Below the pieces are notes generated by a model that worked only from the letters and a program-made list of their open reading frames with translations, did no database searches and was not told the origin of the DNA. From the NCBI GenBank assembly GCA_964650315.1, contig CAZYQE010000003.1:26419-90418 (forward strand): a DNA stretch of 64,000 bases, in the 5' to 3' direction. This DNA comes from CAJMSU01 sp964650315 (lineage in GTDB: Bacteria; Bacillota_I; Bacilli_A; RF39; UBA660). Below, one piece after another: positions 9,471 through 17,827 of the stretch. The translations under genes were made by a program, and so were the position numbers. Every line of letters starts with the position of its first letter. Position 1 is the stretch's first letter.

Positions 9471-10001
9471 CTAATCTACTTCATCAATAAAATCTTCTTT
9501 TACTTCATCTATTTTATCTAGAACATCTTCATCATTAGATTCTATCTCTACCCAAGGATCTTCTTCCATATTAGCTTCTATTTTAACTTTAGTATCTCCA
9601 ACCAACTCTATACCTAATTCTTTTTCTATTTTATAATTTATTTTATTCCCATCAATAGAAACATCTACACAACTAGGTTGTTTTAAACTTCTAACTATAA
9701 TCTCTTCATTAGATAAATCCTCATCTGGTTGTCTCATATTAACTACTTCATTATAGTTATCAGTATGTTTAACTACTCCAGTCTTAGTATCATTATCATA
9801 AGAATACCAAATATTAATATCATAACTACCATTAATATTTATCTTATCATTATTCTTTACTCCATTGAAATTATGATTAATTACCCAACAACCAAGTATA
9901 GTAGAAGGATTATTATCTACAGATATACTATTATTAGAAACAAAAGTCTTTTTACCTTTAGCAATAACAGCTTTAGTAACAATTTCTCTATAATTAGCCA
10001 T
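9471..10001 (-). CDS. cotE: Outer spore coat morphogenetic protein CotE
   Basis: 176 aa, close to the 181 aa of B. subtilis CotE. Recognisable blocks are ANYREIVTKAVIAKGKK at the start, STILGCWVINHNF (about 34-46), SYDINIWYSYD (about 59-69) and KQPSCVDV (about 107-114), then an acidic C-terminus. CotE forms a ring around the forespore and recruits outer coat proteins. It lies downstream of miaB-ricA, the conserved order in Bacillus, but mutS does not follow. The ricA terminator separates it, so its own mother-cell promoter is expected. Confidence 0.93.
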   Translation of the reverse strand: MANYREIVTKAVIAKGKKTFVSNNSISVDNNPSTILGCWVINHNFNGVKNNDKININGSYDINIWYSYDNDTKTGVVKHTDNYNEVVNMRQPDEDLSNEEIIVRSLKQPSCVDVSIDGNKINYKIEKELGIELVGDTKVKIEANMEEDPWVEIESNDEDVLDKIDEVKEDFIDEVD

Positions 10002-10036
10002 AAGCCTACCTCCTAAAGTAATATATGCAACTGCAT

Positions 10037-10062
10037 AAAAAAAATGATTATTTACTAATCAT
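10037..10062 (-). terminator. Intrinsic terminator of miaB-ricA
   Basis: ATGATTA GTAAA TAATCAT hairpin followed by eight T. The last codons and the TAA stop of ricA lie in the hairpin. Confidence 0.88.
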
Positions 10063-10371
10063 AAATAAATCAGTAAAATAATCATTTAATTCATCTTTAA
10101 CTAAATCTATCATCTTATTAACTTCTTCTAAGTTATTATTATATTCTACATATATAGGAATACTATTAAGTTTAGATTCTAACTTATCTAACTTTTCTTT
10201 TATAGAATCATCATAATTACTCTTAACATATTTCTTTTGTAAAGATTTAATTTCCTCTATTAAACTACATATTTCTTCATTCTTATCCATCTTTTTCTTA
10301 ATAGAAATACAATTTTTATAACTAGAAGTATTCTTAATATAAGAAACTAACTCATCTAACTCTTTATTCAT
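10048..10371 (-). CDS. ricA: RicA/YmcA-family protein (YlbF superfamily)
   Basis: About 107 aa, all helical, matching the YmcA core (SLIEEIKSLQKKYVKSNYDD, then IPIYVEYNNNLEEVNKMIDLV). In B. subtilis RicA with RicF and RicT forms the Y-complex that directs RNase Y in mRNA maturation and affects sporulation and competence. RNase Y is encoded at 42.6 kb. B. subtilis RicA ends in a Cys-containing tail that helps bind Fe-S clusters; this protein ends in FMISK without any Cys there. The start is either ATG 10371 (GGTGA RBS, chosen) or ATG 10383; both overlap the end of miaB. Confidence 0.85.
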   Translation of the reverse strand: MNKELDELVSYIKNTSSYKNCISIKKKMDKNEEICSLIEEIKSLQKKYVKSNYDDSIKEKLDKLESKLNSIPIYVEYNNNLEEVNKMIDLVKDELNDYFTDLFMISK

Positions 10372-11779
10372 TATATTCACCATCTAAACTCCATGTCTTA
10401 GCCTTTAAAACTTTAACATTTACTATATCACCAACATTAATAGATTTATTACTAGTAAAATTAATTAACTTATTAGTATCACTATATCCATAATACATAT
10501 TCTTTTTATCAGAAATACCTTCTACTAATACTGGAAGAGTTTTACCTTCTAATTTTTTATTATTTTCTAAGAAATATTTATTTAGTACTGTATTTAATCT
10601 TTGTAATCTTTCTTCTTTTTCTTTTAATGGTACATCATCTTTTATTTTAGATGCTGGTGTTCCTTCTCTTGGAGAAAATATAAATGAAAAAGCATTATCA
10701 TATTTACAAGTTTCTACTAAATCTAATGTCTCTTTAAAATCTTCTTCAGTCTCTTTAGGAAAACCTACTATTATATCTGTAGATATAGTAACTCCTTTTA
10801 CTGTATCTTTTATTTTATTAAACAATTCTAAATAACTTTCTTTAGTATATCTTCTACCCATAAGTTTTAATACTCTATTAGATCCACTTTGTACAGGCAA
10901 ATGAATACTAGGCATAATATTATCATATTTACCAATTACTTCTATCATTCTATCAGTGAAATCCCATGGATGAGAAGTAGTAAATCTAATACGAGGAATA
11001 CCCATTAACGCAACATCTTCTAAAAGATTAGCTAAAGTATAATCATCATATAAATCTTTTCCATAAGCATTAACATTTTGTCCAAGTAACGTTACTTCTT
11101 TATAACCAGAATCTATTAAAGATTTAATTTCTTTCAATATATCTTCTTTTTCTCTACTTCGCTCTCTTCCTCTAGTATAAGGAACTACACAGTAAGTACA
11201 GAATTTATCACAACCATAAATAATATTAACATAAGCTTTAAAATCATTAACTCTTTTAACTGGAAGACCTTCTATTAAATCTCCTTCTCTAGAATATACT
11301 TCTATTTGTTGACTGTTTTCTTCTATAGCTTTATCTATTATCTTTGGAAGTTCAGACATATTATGAGTACCAATAACAAAATTAACCCATTTATAATCTT
11401 TTAATATTTCATCTACTACACTTTTCTCTTGAGCCATACAACCACAAAGTCCTACTATTAAGTCCTTATTTTCTTGTTTTAGGTGTTTAAGTCTTCCTAA
11501 CATACCAAAGGCTTTATTATGTGCATTTTCTCTAATACTACAAGTATTTAATAATACTAGATCTGCTTTATTATAATCATCTACTTCTTCAAAACCTAAA
11601 CTAGTAAGTAAAGCAGAAATATTTTCGCTATCATGTTCATTCATTTGACAGCCATAAGTCTTTATAAAGAAAGTTTTTCCCTTATATTTATTCTTTATAT
11701 TTTTATCAAATTCAAAACTAATTTTCTTATAATCTCTTTTATCTCTAGTTCTAGCTTCTTTGTAATCTGGTAAATGCAT
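10364..11779 (-). CDS. miaB: tRNA-2-methylthio-N6-isopentenyladenosine synthase
   Basis: 471 aa. The N-terminal MTTase domain carries three Cys for one cluster (KTYGCQMNEHDS, LLNTCSIRENA, GCMAQ), the radical-SAM motif is CDKFCTYC, and a C-terminal TRAM domain follows. It adds the methylthio group to i6A37 of tRNAs reading UNN codons. The miaB-ricA-cotE order matches Bacillus. Its stop overlaps the ricA start region. All catalytic cysteines are intact. Confidence 0.96.
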   Translation of the reverse strand: MHLPDYKEARTRDKRDYKKISFEFDKNIKNKYKGKTFFIKTYGCQMNEHDSENISALLTSLGFEEVDDYNKADLVLLNTCSIRENAHNKAFGMLGRLKHLKQENKDLIVGLCGCMAQEKSVVDEILKDYKWVNFVIGTHNMSELPKIIDKAIEENSQQIEVYSREGDLIEGLPVKRVNDFKAYVNIIYGCDKFCTYCVVPYTRGRERSREKEDILKEIKSLIDSGYKEVTLLGQNVNAYGKDLYDDYTLANLLEDVALMGIPRIRFTTSHPWDFTDRMIEVIGKYDNIMPSIHLPVQSGSNRVLKLMGRRYTKESYLELFNKIKDTVKGVTISTDIIVGFPKETEEDFKETLDLVETCKYDNAFSFIFSPREGTPASKIKDDVPLKEKEERLQRLNTVLNKYFLENNKKLEGKTLPVLVEGISDKKNMYYGYSDTNKLINFTSNKSINVGDIVNVKVLKAKTWSLDGEYNE

Positions 11780-11823
11780 AGTATCACTTCACTTCCAAAC
11801 ATATTATATATTATTAGCATATT

Positions 11824-11850
11824 AAAAACAAGGATTTATCCTTGTTTATA
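11824..11850 (-). terminator. Intrinsic terminator of the ankyrin-repeat gene
   Basis: AAACAAGGAT / ATCCTTGTTT stem (AA loop) followed by TTTAAT; stop codon just upstream. Confidence 0.8.
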
Positions 11851-12523
11851 CTAATGAATTAACAATACTATCTAAGAATAATCCACTACCTTTAATAATA
11901 TCATTTTTTATATTATCAATATTTTCTATAATCTTATTAATTAAATCTCTAAGACTAGGACATAATTCTTTTTTATTAAGATTTTTAACTATTATTTCTA
12001 AATTAGTTAATTTAGAATATTTACCATAATAATTATTCTTAATATAAGTATTATATAAATTCATAAATGAACTCATATCTATATTAGTACATTTCTTATT
12101 TTCCAAAAATTTAAATGCAATAGAAGTATAATTATTATTGATTGCTCTATCTAAAGCAGTTTCACCCATATTATTCTCTATATCAGCCATATAATTAGAT
12201 TTCTTAGTTAGTTTATCCACTATTTTTAAAGCCCCAATAGAGTTATCTTTAGCAAGTTTATGTCCAAGAGTATTACCATCTAAATTTTTATGGTTAACAT
12301 ACCAACTTCTCTTGTTTATATATTTTAATACTAGATTATATTCTTTTAATTGTAATAATTTCATCATTACATCATTACCTGCAGTATCACAAGCATTAAT
12401 CATTTTTGGATTCTTTTTAATTAAATAATCCACTAATTCATATTTTCCACCTTTTATTAGATTAAAAATCAGGGAGGGTTCTTCCTCACATGCCTTAATT
12501 ATTTCTTTTTCACTGTTTGTCAT
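11846..12523 (-). CDS. Ankyrin-repeat protein
   Basis: 225 aa. Ankyrin-like units can be followed from about residue 20 to 140: GKYELVDYLIKKNP, then CDTAGNDVMMKLLQLKEYNLVLKYI, NLDGNTLGHKLAKDNSIGAL and NNMGETALDRAINNNYTSIA. The C-terminal 80 residues are helical without clear repeats. There is no signal peptide, so it is cytosolic and probably binds a protein partner, which the sequence does not reveal. It has its own RBS (GAGGTG) and terminator, separate from serS. Confidence 0.75.
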   Translation of the reverse strand: MTNSEKEIIKACEEEPSLIFNLIKGGKYELVDYLIKKNPKMINACDTAGNDVMMKLLQLKEYNLVLKYINKRSWYVNHKNLDGNTLGHKLAKDNSIGALKIVDKLTKKSNYMADIENNMGETALDRAINNNYTSIAFKFLENKKCTNIDMSSFMNLYNTYIKNNYYGKYSKLTNLEIIVKNLNKKELCPSLRDLINKIIENIDNIKNDIIKGSGLFLDSIVNSLV

Positions 12524-12587
12524 AAATTACACCTCACACGACAATTCAATATTTTATCAGAAGAAGTGATTTATGTCAAATTATGAA

Positions 12588-12620
12588 GAAAAAATAGAAG
12601 TTATTATAACTTCTATTTAA
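12588..12620 (-). terminator. Intrinsic terminator of serS
   Basis: AATAGAAGTTAT / ATAACTTCTATT long stem followed by TTTTTC; the serS TAG stop is inside the 5' arm. Confidence 0.9.
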
Positions 12621-13890
12621 TTACTTCTTTTCCACCCATATATGGTTGTAATACTTTAGGTATTTTAATACTTCCATCTTTTTGATAATTATTCTCTATT
12701 AAAGCAATTAAACCACGTGGAGTAGCTATTACTGTATTATTTAAAGTATGTAAATAATAAGTTCCTTTTTCTCCTTTTTTACGTATTCCTAAACGTCTAG
12801 CTTGCGCATCCCCTAAGTTAGAACAACTACCTACTTCAAAGTATTTTTGTTGTCTTGGACTCCAAGCTTCTACATCACAACTTTTAACTTTTAAATCAGC
12901 TAAATCTCCACTACAACATTCTAACTTTCTAACAGGAATATCTAAACTTCTAAAGAAATCAACTGTTAAATTAAGCATTTTATCATACCATTCCATAGAT
13001 TCCTCTGGTTCACATATAACAATCATTTCTTGTTTTTCAAATTGATGAACTCTATATAGTCCTCTTTCTTCTAGACCATGAGCTCCTCCTTCTTTTCTAA
13101 AACATGGAGAATAACTTGTTATATTAATTGGTAATTCATTATCTTTTATTATTTGTCCTTTATATTTTCCAATCATAGAATGTTCAGAAGTACCAATTAA
13201 ATATAAGTCTTCACCCTCTATTTTATACATCATAGCTTCCATTTCTGGAAAAGACATAACTCCTGTTACTACATCACCATGTATCATAAATGGTGGTATT
13301 GCATAAGTAAATCCATTATCAATCATAAAATCTCTTGCATAAGCAAGTACAGCTTCATGAAGTCTAGCAATATCTCCCATTAAATAGTAAAATCCTTCTC
13401 CACTAGTTCTACCAGCAGCCTCTTTATCTAAACCATTTACCTTATTTATAATATCTGCATGATATGGTATTTCATAATCTGGTACAATTGGATCTCCTAT
13501 TTTTTCTAATTCAACATTCTCACTATCATCTTTACCAACAGGAACAGACTCATCCATTATTTGAGGAATAACAAGCATTTTATCCTTAATTAAAGAACTT
13601 AATTCTGCTTGTTCACCTTCTAATTTAGCAATTTCTCCTGCAGATTTAGCAATCTCTTCTCTTATTTTACCTGCTTCTTCTTTCTTACCATCTCTCATTA
13701 ATAATCCAATTTGACCACTAAGTTTATTTTTCTCAGCTTTTAATCCATCTACTTTAACTTGAACTTCTCTAACCTTCTTATCAAGTTCAAAAACCTCATC
13801 TACTAAAGGTAATTTTTCATCTTGAAATTTTTTCTTAATATTTTCCTTTACTACATCCTTATTTTCTCTTATTAATTTAATATCTATCAT
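12613..13890 (-). CDS. serS: Seryl-tRNA synthetase
   Basis: 425 aa, standard length. The N-terminal coiled-coil arm (about 30-100) binds the long tRNA(Ser) variable arm. Class II motif 2 is seen as SPCFRKEGGAHGLEERGLYRVHQF and motif 3 as TPRGLIALIENNYQ near the C-terminus. It charges tRNA(Ser) with serine. The gene follows a DUF1653 gene by 1 bp, and both lie downstream of a T-box leader, so expression should respond to uncharged tRNA(Ser). Confidence 0.97.
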   Translation of the reverse strand: MIDIKLIRENKDVVKENIKKKFQDEKLPLVDEVFELDKKVREVQVKVDGLKAEKNKLSGQIGLLMRDGKKEEAGKIREEIAKSAGEIAKLEGEQAELSSLIKDKMLVIPQIMDESVPVGKDDSENVELEKIGDPIVPDYEIPYHADIINKVNGLDKEAAGRTSGEGFYYLMGDIARLHEAVLAYARDFMIDNGFTYAIPPFMIHGDVVTGVMSFPEMEAMMYKIEGEDLYLIGTSEHSMIGKYKGQIIKDNELPINITSYSPCFRKEGGAHGLEERGLYRVHQFEKQEMIVICEPEESMEWYDKMLNLTVDFFRSLDIPVRKLECCSGDLADLKVKSCDVEAWSPRQQKYFEVGSCSNLGDAQARRLGIRKKGEKGTYYLHTLNNTVIATPRGLIALIENNYQKDGSIKIPKVLQPYMGGKEVIK

Positions 13891-13891
13891 A

Positions 13892-14143
13892 TTATTTTCC
13901 TCCTTTTATTTCCTCAAATCTATATTTTTGTTTAACATCTGGATATTTATCATGATCTACTTTCGATAAAAACATTTCCATAGGTCTAGCATATATACCA
14001 TCTTTATGATTAGTATTATCCCCATCTACACAACAATATATAACTAAATCTTCTCCAGTTTCTGAATGTTTCGCAGTTGTGATAACATATGCTTTAGAAC
14101 CTTTAAAATGTCTATACTCAGTATTTACTTTAACTTTTCTCAT
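13892..14143 (-). CDS. DUF1653 domain protein
   Basis: 83 aa from the ATG at 14143, chosen because AGGAGGAAAT precedes it. An in-frame ATG at 14200 would lie inside the T-box sequence and is rejected. The core [21 protein letters not shown] followed by VIYCC and [12 protein letters not shown] matches the DUF1653 family of small beta-rich proteins with no established function. Here it is the first gene after the T-box and is transcribed with serS, so it would be induced by serine-tRNA starvation. Confidence 0.8.
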   Translation of the reverse strand: MRKVKVNTEYRHFKGSKAYVITTAKHSETGEDLVIYCCVDGDNTNHKDGIYARPMEMFLSKVDHDKYPDVKQKYRFEEIKGGK

Positions 14144-14149
14144 ATTTCC

Positions 14150-14345
14150 TCCTAAAAACAAAAAAAGAATAGTACAAGGAGTGCAAAAGCACGGTACCAT
14201 CCTTTATTTAACTTAATTAGATAACGGTATTAACCGGAATTTCTTCATCTATAGAGTAGATAAATAAGTATTTAATATCGTTTTCACCAACCACGAATTC
14301 TCTATAATTAAATGATCTTATTATTAGTTCTAATTATTGATTTGT
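14150..14345 (-). promoter_or_regulatory. T-box riboswitch leader (probably tRNA-Ser responsive)
   Basis: The T-box core reads AAAGGATGGTACCGTG on the minus strand (14188-14204), matching the consensus AGGGTGGTACCGCG. It is followed by a GTGC TTTT GCAC based hairpin and a seven-T run (terminator, 14160-14200). Upstream is a stem I with a GGTTGGTGAAAACGA-like AG-bulge region near 14280-14300. UCU triplets at 14253-14255 and 14258-14260 lie where a serine specifier could sit; I could not fold it to choose. The downstream gene is serS, which supports tRNA(Ser). Confidence 0.9.
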
Positions 14346-14349
14346 CTAT

Positions 14350-14378
14350 ATTATATTATTTTTTTATAAATTTATCAA
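14350..14378 (-). promoter_or_regulatory. Sigma-A promoter of the T-box-DUF1653-serS unit
   Basis: TTGATA (14373-14378), 17-bp spacer, TATAAT (14350-14355) on the minus strand. It places the transcript start near 14343, at the 5' end of the T-box leader. Confidence 0.85.
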
Positions 14379-14386
14379 GTCCACGA

Positions 14387-14767
14387 TTAATAGAAAAATA
14401 AATACCAAACAAGTACTACTATTAATAATACTAATAAAACTAAATATGTAGGTATAGATATAATTTTTCTGTTTTCCTTCACTGGTGTTTCCTTCATAGA
14501 TACTTCTTCTAATTTTTTACCACCAACATATACACCATCATCACTATCATTAATACCCTTTTCAAATTTTTCTCTATTTATTTTATCCATTTTATCCTCT
14601 GAAATATGACTCTTCATATATGAATTATCTGGATGTTCATAATTAAGTGCACCACACTTTAAACAACAACGAGCATCAGTCTTCATAGGTTCACCACATC
14701 TTGGGCATATTAAATAATCTTTAGAGTCTATAATTTTAGTTTTTTCTTTTTTCTTAAATAAAAACAT
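14387..14767 (-). CDS. Zinc-ribbon membrane protein
   Basis: 126 aa. A zinc ribbon at about residues 21-41 (CPRCGEP, then CCLKCGALNY) is followed by a charged linker and one transmembrane helix at about 104-124. Proteins of this layout keep the ribbon in the cytosol. The function is not known and nothing nearby suggests it. The RBS GGAGAG precedes the ATG. Confidence 0.75.
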   Translation of the reverse strand: MFLFKKKEKTKIIDSKDYLICPRCGEPMKTDARCCLKCGALNYEHPDNSYMKSHISEDKMDKINREKFEKGINDSDDGVYVGGKKLEEVSMKETPVKENRKIISIPTYLVLLVLLIVVLVWYLFFY

Positions 14768-14819
14768 AACACTCTCTCCTTATTACACTACCTATATATA
14801 ATATACCATATAAATATTA

Positions 14820-14852
14820 AAAATAAAATAAAAAGGCTATTTAGCCTCTATA
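14820..14852 (-). terminator. Intrinsic terminator of spoVS
   Basis: GAGGCT AAAT AGCCTT hairpin then TTTTATTTTATTT; the spoVS TAG stop lies in the loop. Confidence 0.85.
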
Positions 14853-15097
14853 ATTAATTTAATTGCAGTACGTTCCTCCCCATCTATAGATATATCTTGA
14901 AAAGCAGGAATACATACTAAATTTCTACCACTAGGTGCAACAAAGCCTCTAGCTATCGCAATTGCTTTAATAGCTTGATTTAAAGCCCCTGCACCTACAG
15001 CTTGTATCTCGACACTACCTTTCTCTCTAAAAACATTAGTTAATGCACCTGCTACACTATTAGGATTAGACTTACTACTTACTTTAAGTATTTCCAT
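14837..15097 (-). CDS. spoVS: Stage V sporulation protein S
   Basis: 86 aa, same size as B. subtilis SpoVS. The protein is highly conserved, with SSKSNPNSVAGALTNVFREKG and AIARGFVAPSGRNLVCIPAF visible. It belongs to the Alba-like nucleic-acid-binding fold and is needed for spore coat assembly and core dehydration in B. subtilis. In Bacillus spoVS lies near rny and miaB; here miaB is 3 kb away. The RBS AAAGGA precedes the ATG. Confidence 0.96.
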   Translation of the reverse strand: MEILKVSSKSNPNSVAGALTNVFREKGSVEIQAVGAGALNQAIKAIAIARGFVAPSGRNLVCIPAFQDISIDGEERTAIKLIIEAK

Positions 15098-15141
15098 ATA
15101 TTATTCATTCCTTTCTATATATTATATATGTATAATTATTA

Positions 15142-16299
15142 TTAATAATTACCACTAATTAACTCTTTCAAACTATTAGTAAACAAACCTAAATAATTAA
15201 TATTGCCAATATCTTCAGTAACTATTAAATTAGATCTAGCTTTCTCTTTATTTTTCTCATTAATAATAACTTCTCCTATTACACTATTTTTCTTAATAGG
15301 TAATTTAATGTTCTTAATATTAACTTTATATTTATAATTATGTTTATTACTATTATTATCTTCTACTACACCTAAATCATTATCTAAAACTACCTTAACA
15401 TTATCTTTATCAGCTTTATCTAAAGATATTTTTCTAATAACAGTTCCCTTCTCTTTAACTTTATTAAACTTATAATTATTAAAACCATAATCTAACAACC
15501 CCATTGTCTCGTTATTTCTTTTTTTACTATCATCTTCTCCTAATACTATAGCAATTAATCTCATACCATTTCTCATAGCAGTAGCCGCCAAACAATACTT
15601 TGCATTATCAGTATGCCCTGTTTTTAAACCATCTGCTCCTTCATAATATCTAACTAATTTATTAGTATTAACTAACCAAAACTTATTAGAAGTATCTTCT
15701 CTTAAATAATCTTCATATACAGAAGAAAACTTAAGTATCTCTGGATGATTAATAACTAACTCTCTAGCAATCATCGCCATATCATAAGCAGTAGAAAAAT
15801 GACCATTTTCATCTAAACCAGTACAATTTTTAAATTCAGTATTTTTTAAACCTAACTCTTTAACCTTCTTATTCATAAGATCAACAAACTTAGATTCACT
15901 ACCACTAATAACTTCTGCCATCGCCACAGTCGCATCATTACCACTTGCCATAGATATACCCTTCATTAAATCTTTAACTGTAACCTTTTCTCCTTCACTA
16001 AGATATATCTGACTACCACCCATACTAGAAGCATTCTTGCTAATAGTAACCTTATCAGTCCATTTAATATTACCCTTCTCAATATTCTCTAAAATAATAA
16101 TCTGCGCAACCATCTTAGTCATAGACGCAACAGAAACTTTCTTATCCTTTTCTTTTTCAAATAGAATCTTCCCACTACTAGCTTCCATCAATACCCCACT
16201 AACAGAACCAGGAATCAACTCTTCCTTATTATCTAAAGCCCTAACATAAAAAGGACATATTAATTGTATTAAAATCAAGAATATAAATAACTTCTTCAT
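15142..16299 (-). CDS. D-alanyl-D-alanine carboxypeptidase (PBP5/DacF-like)
   Basis: 385 aa. A signal peptide (1-21, ending near VRA) leads to the penicillin-binding serine peptidase domain with SMTK (S59, K62), SGN (S119-N121) and KTG (K226-G228). It trims the terminal D-Ala of peptidoglycan stem peptides outside the membrane. The C-terminal beta domain typical of PBP5/DacF is present (about 270-370). DacF in Bacillus is forespore-specific, but the sequence alone cannot separate DacA from DacF. It is divergent from the VanY-like gene. Confidence 0.93.
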   Translation of the reverse strand: MKKLFIFLILIQLICPFYVRALDNKEELIPGSVSGVLMEASSGKILFEKEKDKKVSVASMTKMVAQIIILENIEKGNIKWTDKVTISKNASSMGGSQIYLSEGEKVTVKDLMKGISMASGNDATVAMAEVISGSESKFVDLMNKKVKELGLKNTEFKNCTGLDENGHFSTAYDMAMIARELVINHPEILKFSSVYEDYLREDTSNKFWLVNTNKLVRYYEGADGLKTGHTDNAKYCLAATAMRNGMRLIAIVLGEDDSKKRNNETMGLLDYGFNNYKFNKVKEKGTVIRKISLDKADKDNVKVVLDNDLGVVEDNNSNKHNYKYKVNIKNIKLPIKKNSVIGEVIINEKNKEKARSNLIVTEDIGNINYLGLFTNSLKELISGNY

Positions 16300-16388
16300 T
16301 TACATACCTCCACTATTAAATATGATTAAATAATATTTTTTATACATAAAAAAGAAATTTAATGATATTATTAGTAGTAGGTGATACT

Positions 16389-17225
16389 ATGAAGAAGAAA
16401 AAACTAAAAAAAAGAAATCTATTAATACTTATATTAATAATATTTCTAATAATATTTTTTATTATAAATAATAAACCAAGTAATAAAGATAAAAAACTAA
16501 AAGAATTAAGCAACATAGATCAAAAAATAGATTATTTTAATTATAAAAATATAAATAGATATATAAAATATAAAAAGAAACATAAAAATCTATCAAATAA
16601 ACAAATAGTAATGGATGTTAATATAGGAATAGATAAAAAATACTATACTAATACTAAAAAAAGTAAATATCTAAATACTAATAAAGTACTAGTAAATAAA
16701 TATAATTATTTAACTAGTGATTATATACCAAACAATTTAGAAAACATAGATATTAAATATTCAAGAAGTGGAATGAAATTAGTTAAAGAAGCTAAAGTCG
16801 CTTTTGAAAAGATGGCAAAAGATGCTAAAAAAGATGGTTATAGTATAATAGCCATGTCTAGTTATAGAAGTTATAAATACCAAGTAAATTTATATAATAG
16901 ATATAAGAAAAAGGATGGTAAAAAAGCTGCTGATACATATTCAGCTAGACCAGGATATTCAGAACACCAGACAGGTCTTGCTACTGATATATATAATGGA
17001 AAAGTAGATTTTAATAACTTCGAAAAAACAAAAGAATTTAAATGGATGCAAAAAAATGCTCATAAATATGGATTTATATTAAGATTTCCAAAAGATAAAG
17101 TAAAACAAACAGGATACCAATATGAATCATGGCATTATAGATATGTAGGTAAAAAAGTTGCTAAATACATAAAGGAAAACAAATTATGTTTTGAAGAATA
17201 TTACATAAAAAAAATCGAGAACTAA
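16389..17225 (+). CDS. VanY-like D,D- or L,D-carboxypeptidase (M15B)
   Basis: 278 aa from the ATG at 16389, which has a GGTGATACT RBS; an upstream in-frame ATG at 16362 has none. One membrane helix (about 11-28) anchors a lysine-rich stalk and the M15 peptidase domain. Zinc ligands appear as SEHQTGLATD (H193, D200) and ESWHYRY (H249), and the SSYRS motif binds substrate. It should cleave cell wall stem peptides. No vancomycin-resistance genes are near, so a housekeeping wall-remodelling role is likely. Confidence 0.9.
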   Translation: MKKKKLKKRNLLILILIIFLIIFFIINNKPSNKDKKLKELSNIDQKIDYFNYKNINRYIKYKKKHKNLSNKQIVMDVNIGIDKKYYTNTKKSKYLNTNKVLVNKYNYLTSDYIPNNLENIDIKYSRSGMKLVKEAKVAFEKMAKDAKKDGYSIIAMSSYRSYKYQVNLYNRYKKKDGKKAADTYSARPGYSEHQTGLATDIYNGKVDFNNFEKTKEFKWMQKNAHKYGFILRFPKDKVKQTGYQYESWHYRYVGKKVAKYIKENKLCFEEYYIKKIEN

Positions 17226-17240
17226 TGCTTCTCGATTTTC
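17211..17240. terminator. Bidirectional intrinsic terminator
   Basis: AATCGAGAA / TTCTCGATT stem with A-run before and T-run after. It lies across the overlapping stops of the VanY-like gene (+) and the 196-aa membrane protein gene (-). Confidence 0.85.
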
Positions 17241-17812
17241 TTATCATATTTTTTCTTAAAAACACCATATAGTTTATAAAATAAAGTGAATACTATCCAT
17301 CCAAATAATATAAAATTACTTACTTGAACAATAGATAAAACCATATTATTTTTATATAATAACTCTAATACTCTAACATCTAACTTATTATACGCAACCA
17401 CTACTACAAATGCAGTAAATAAGAAAAACATAATACAAAAAGTAACATAATTAAATATTCTTTTAAACTTAGTTATTTTCTTACTATACATAGAATAAAT
17501 TAATATTCCTCCACATATTAACATTATAAAGAAATATGCCACTGTAGAAGGAAAATAAATATATTTCATAATTCCTTTTATAAAAGAATCAAATGAATAC
17601 CCTACGTATGCAGGAGCTGCTATTAAAATTGAAAATAAGAATGCTATATATACTACTAATACAATATAATTAACATATTTACTCTTTCTTTTTATATTAA
17701 AGAATAATAGTAAAAATAAAAGAAGTGCTAATATGAATAAATTAACAGATATGAAAGAAGAGAACATGTATTTAAATACAGTTGCAATCTTATCCATAAC
17801 AGATAAATTCAT
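17222..17812 (-). CDS. Polytopic membrane protein of the sortase/thioester locus
   Basis: 196 aa with about five transmembrane helices (24-40, 46-70, 85-108, 119-141, 158-183) and a basic C-terminus. Not recognised. It is the last gene of the unit containing two thioester-domain proteins and a sortase, starting 15 bp after the sortase stop. Position suggests help with export or attachment of the surface proteins, but there is no motif to prove it. Its stop overlaps that of the convergent VanY-like gene. Confidence 0.7.
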   Translation of the reverse strand: MNLSVMDKIATVFKYMFSSFISVNLFILALLLFLLLFFNIKRKSKYVNYIVLVVYIAFLFSILIAAPAYVGYSFDSFIKGIMKYIYFPSTVAYFFIMLICGGILIYSMYSKKITKFKRIFNYVTFCIMFFLFTAFVVVVAYNKLDVRVLELLYKNNMVLSIVQVSNFILFGWIVFTLFYKLYGVFKKKYDKKIEKH

Positions 17813-17827
17813 ATTACCACCTCCACA

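Noticed and set aside
14144..14200. N-terminal extension of the DUF1653 gene starting at ATG 14200
   Set aside because: The ATG lies in the T-box core (GGATGGTACC) and the stretch contains the leader terminator; the ATG at 14143 has AGGAGGAAAT.
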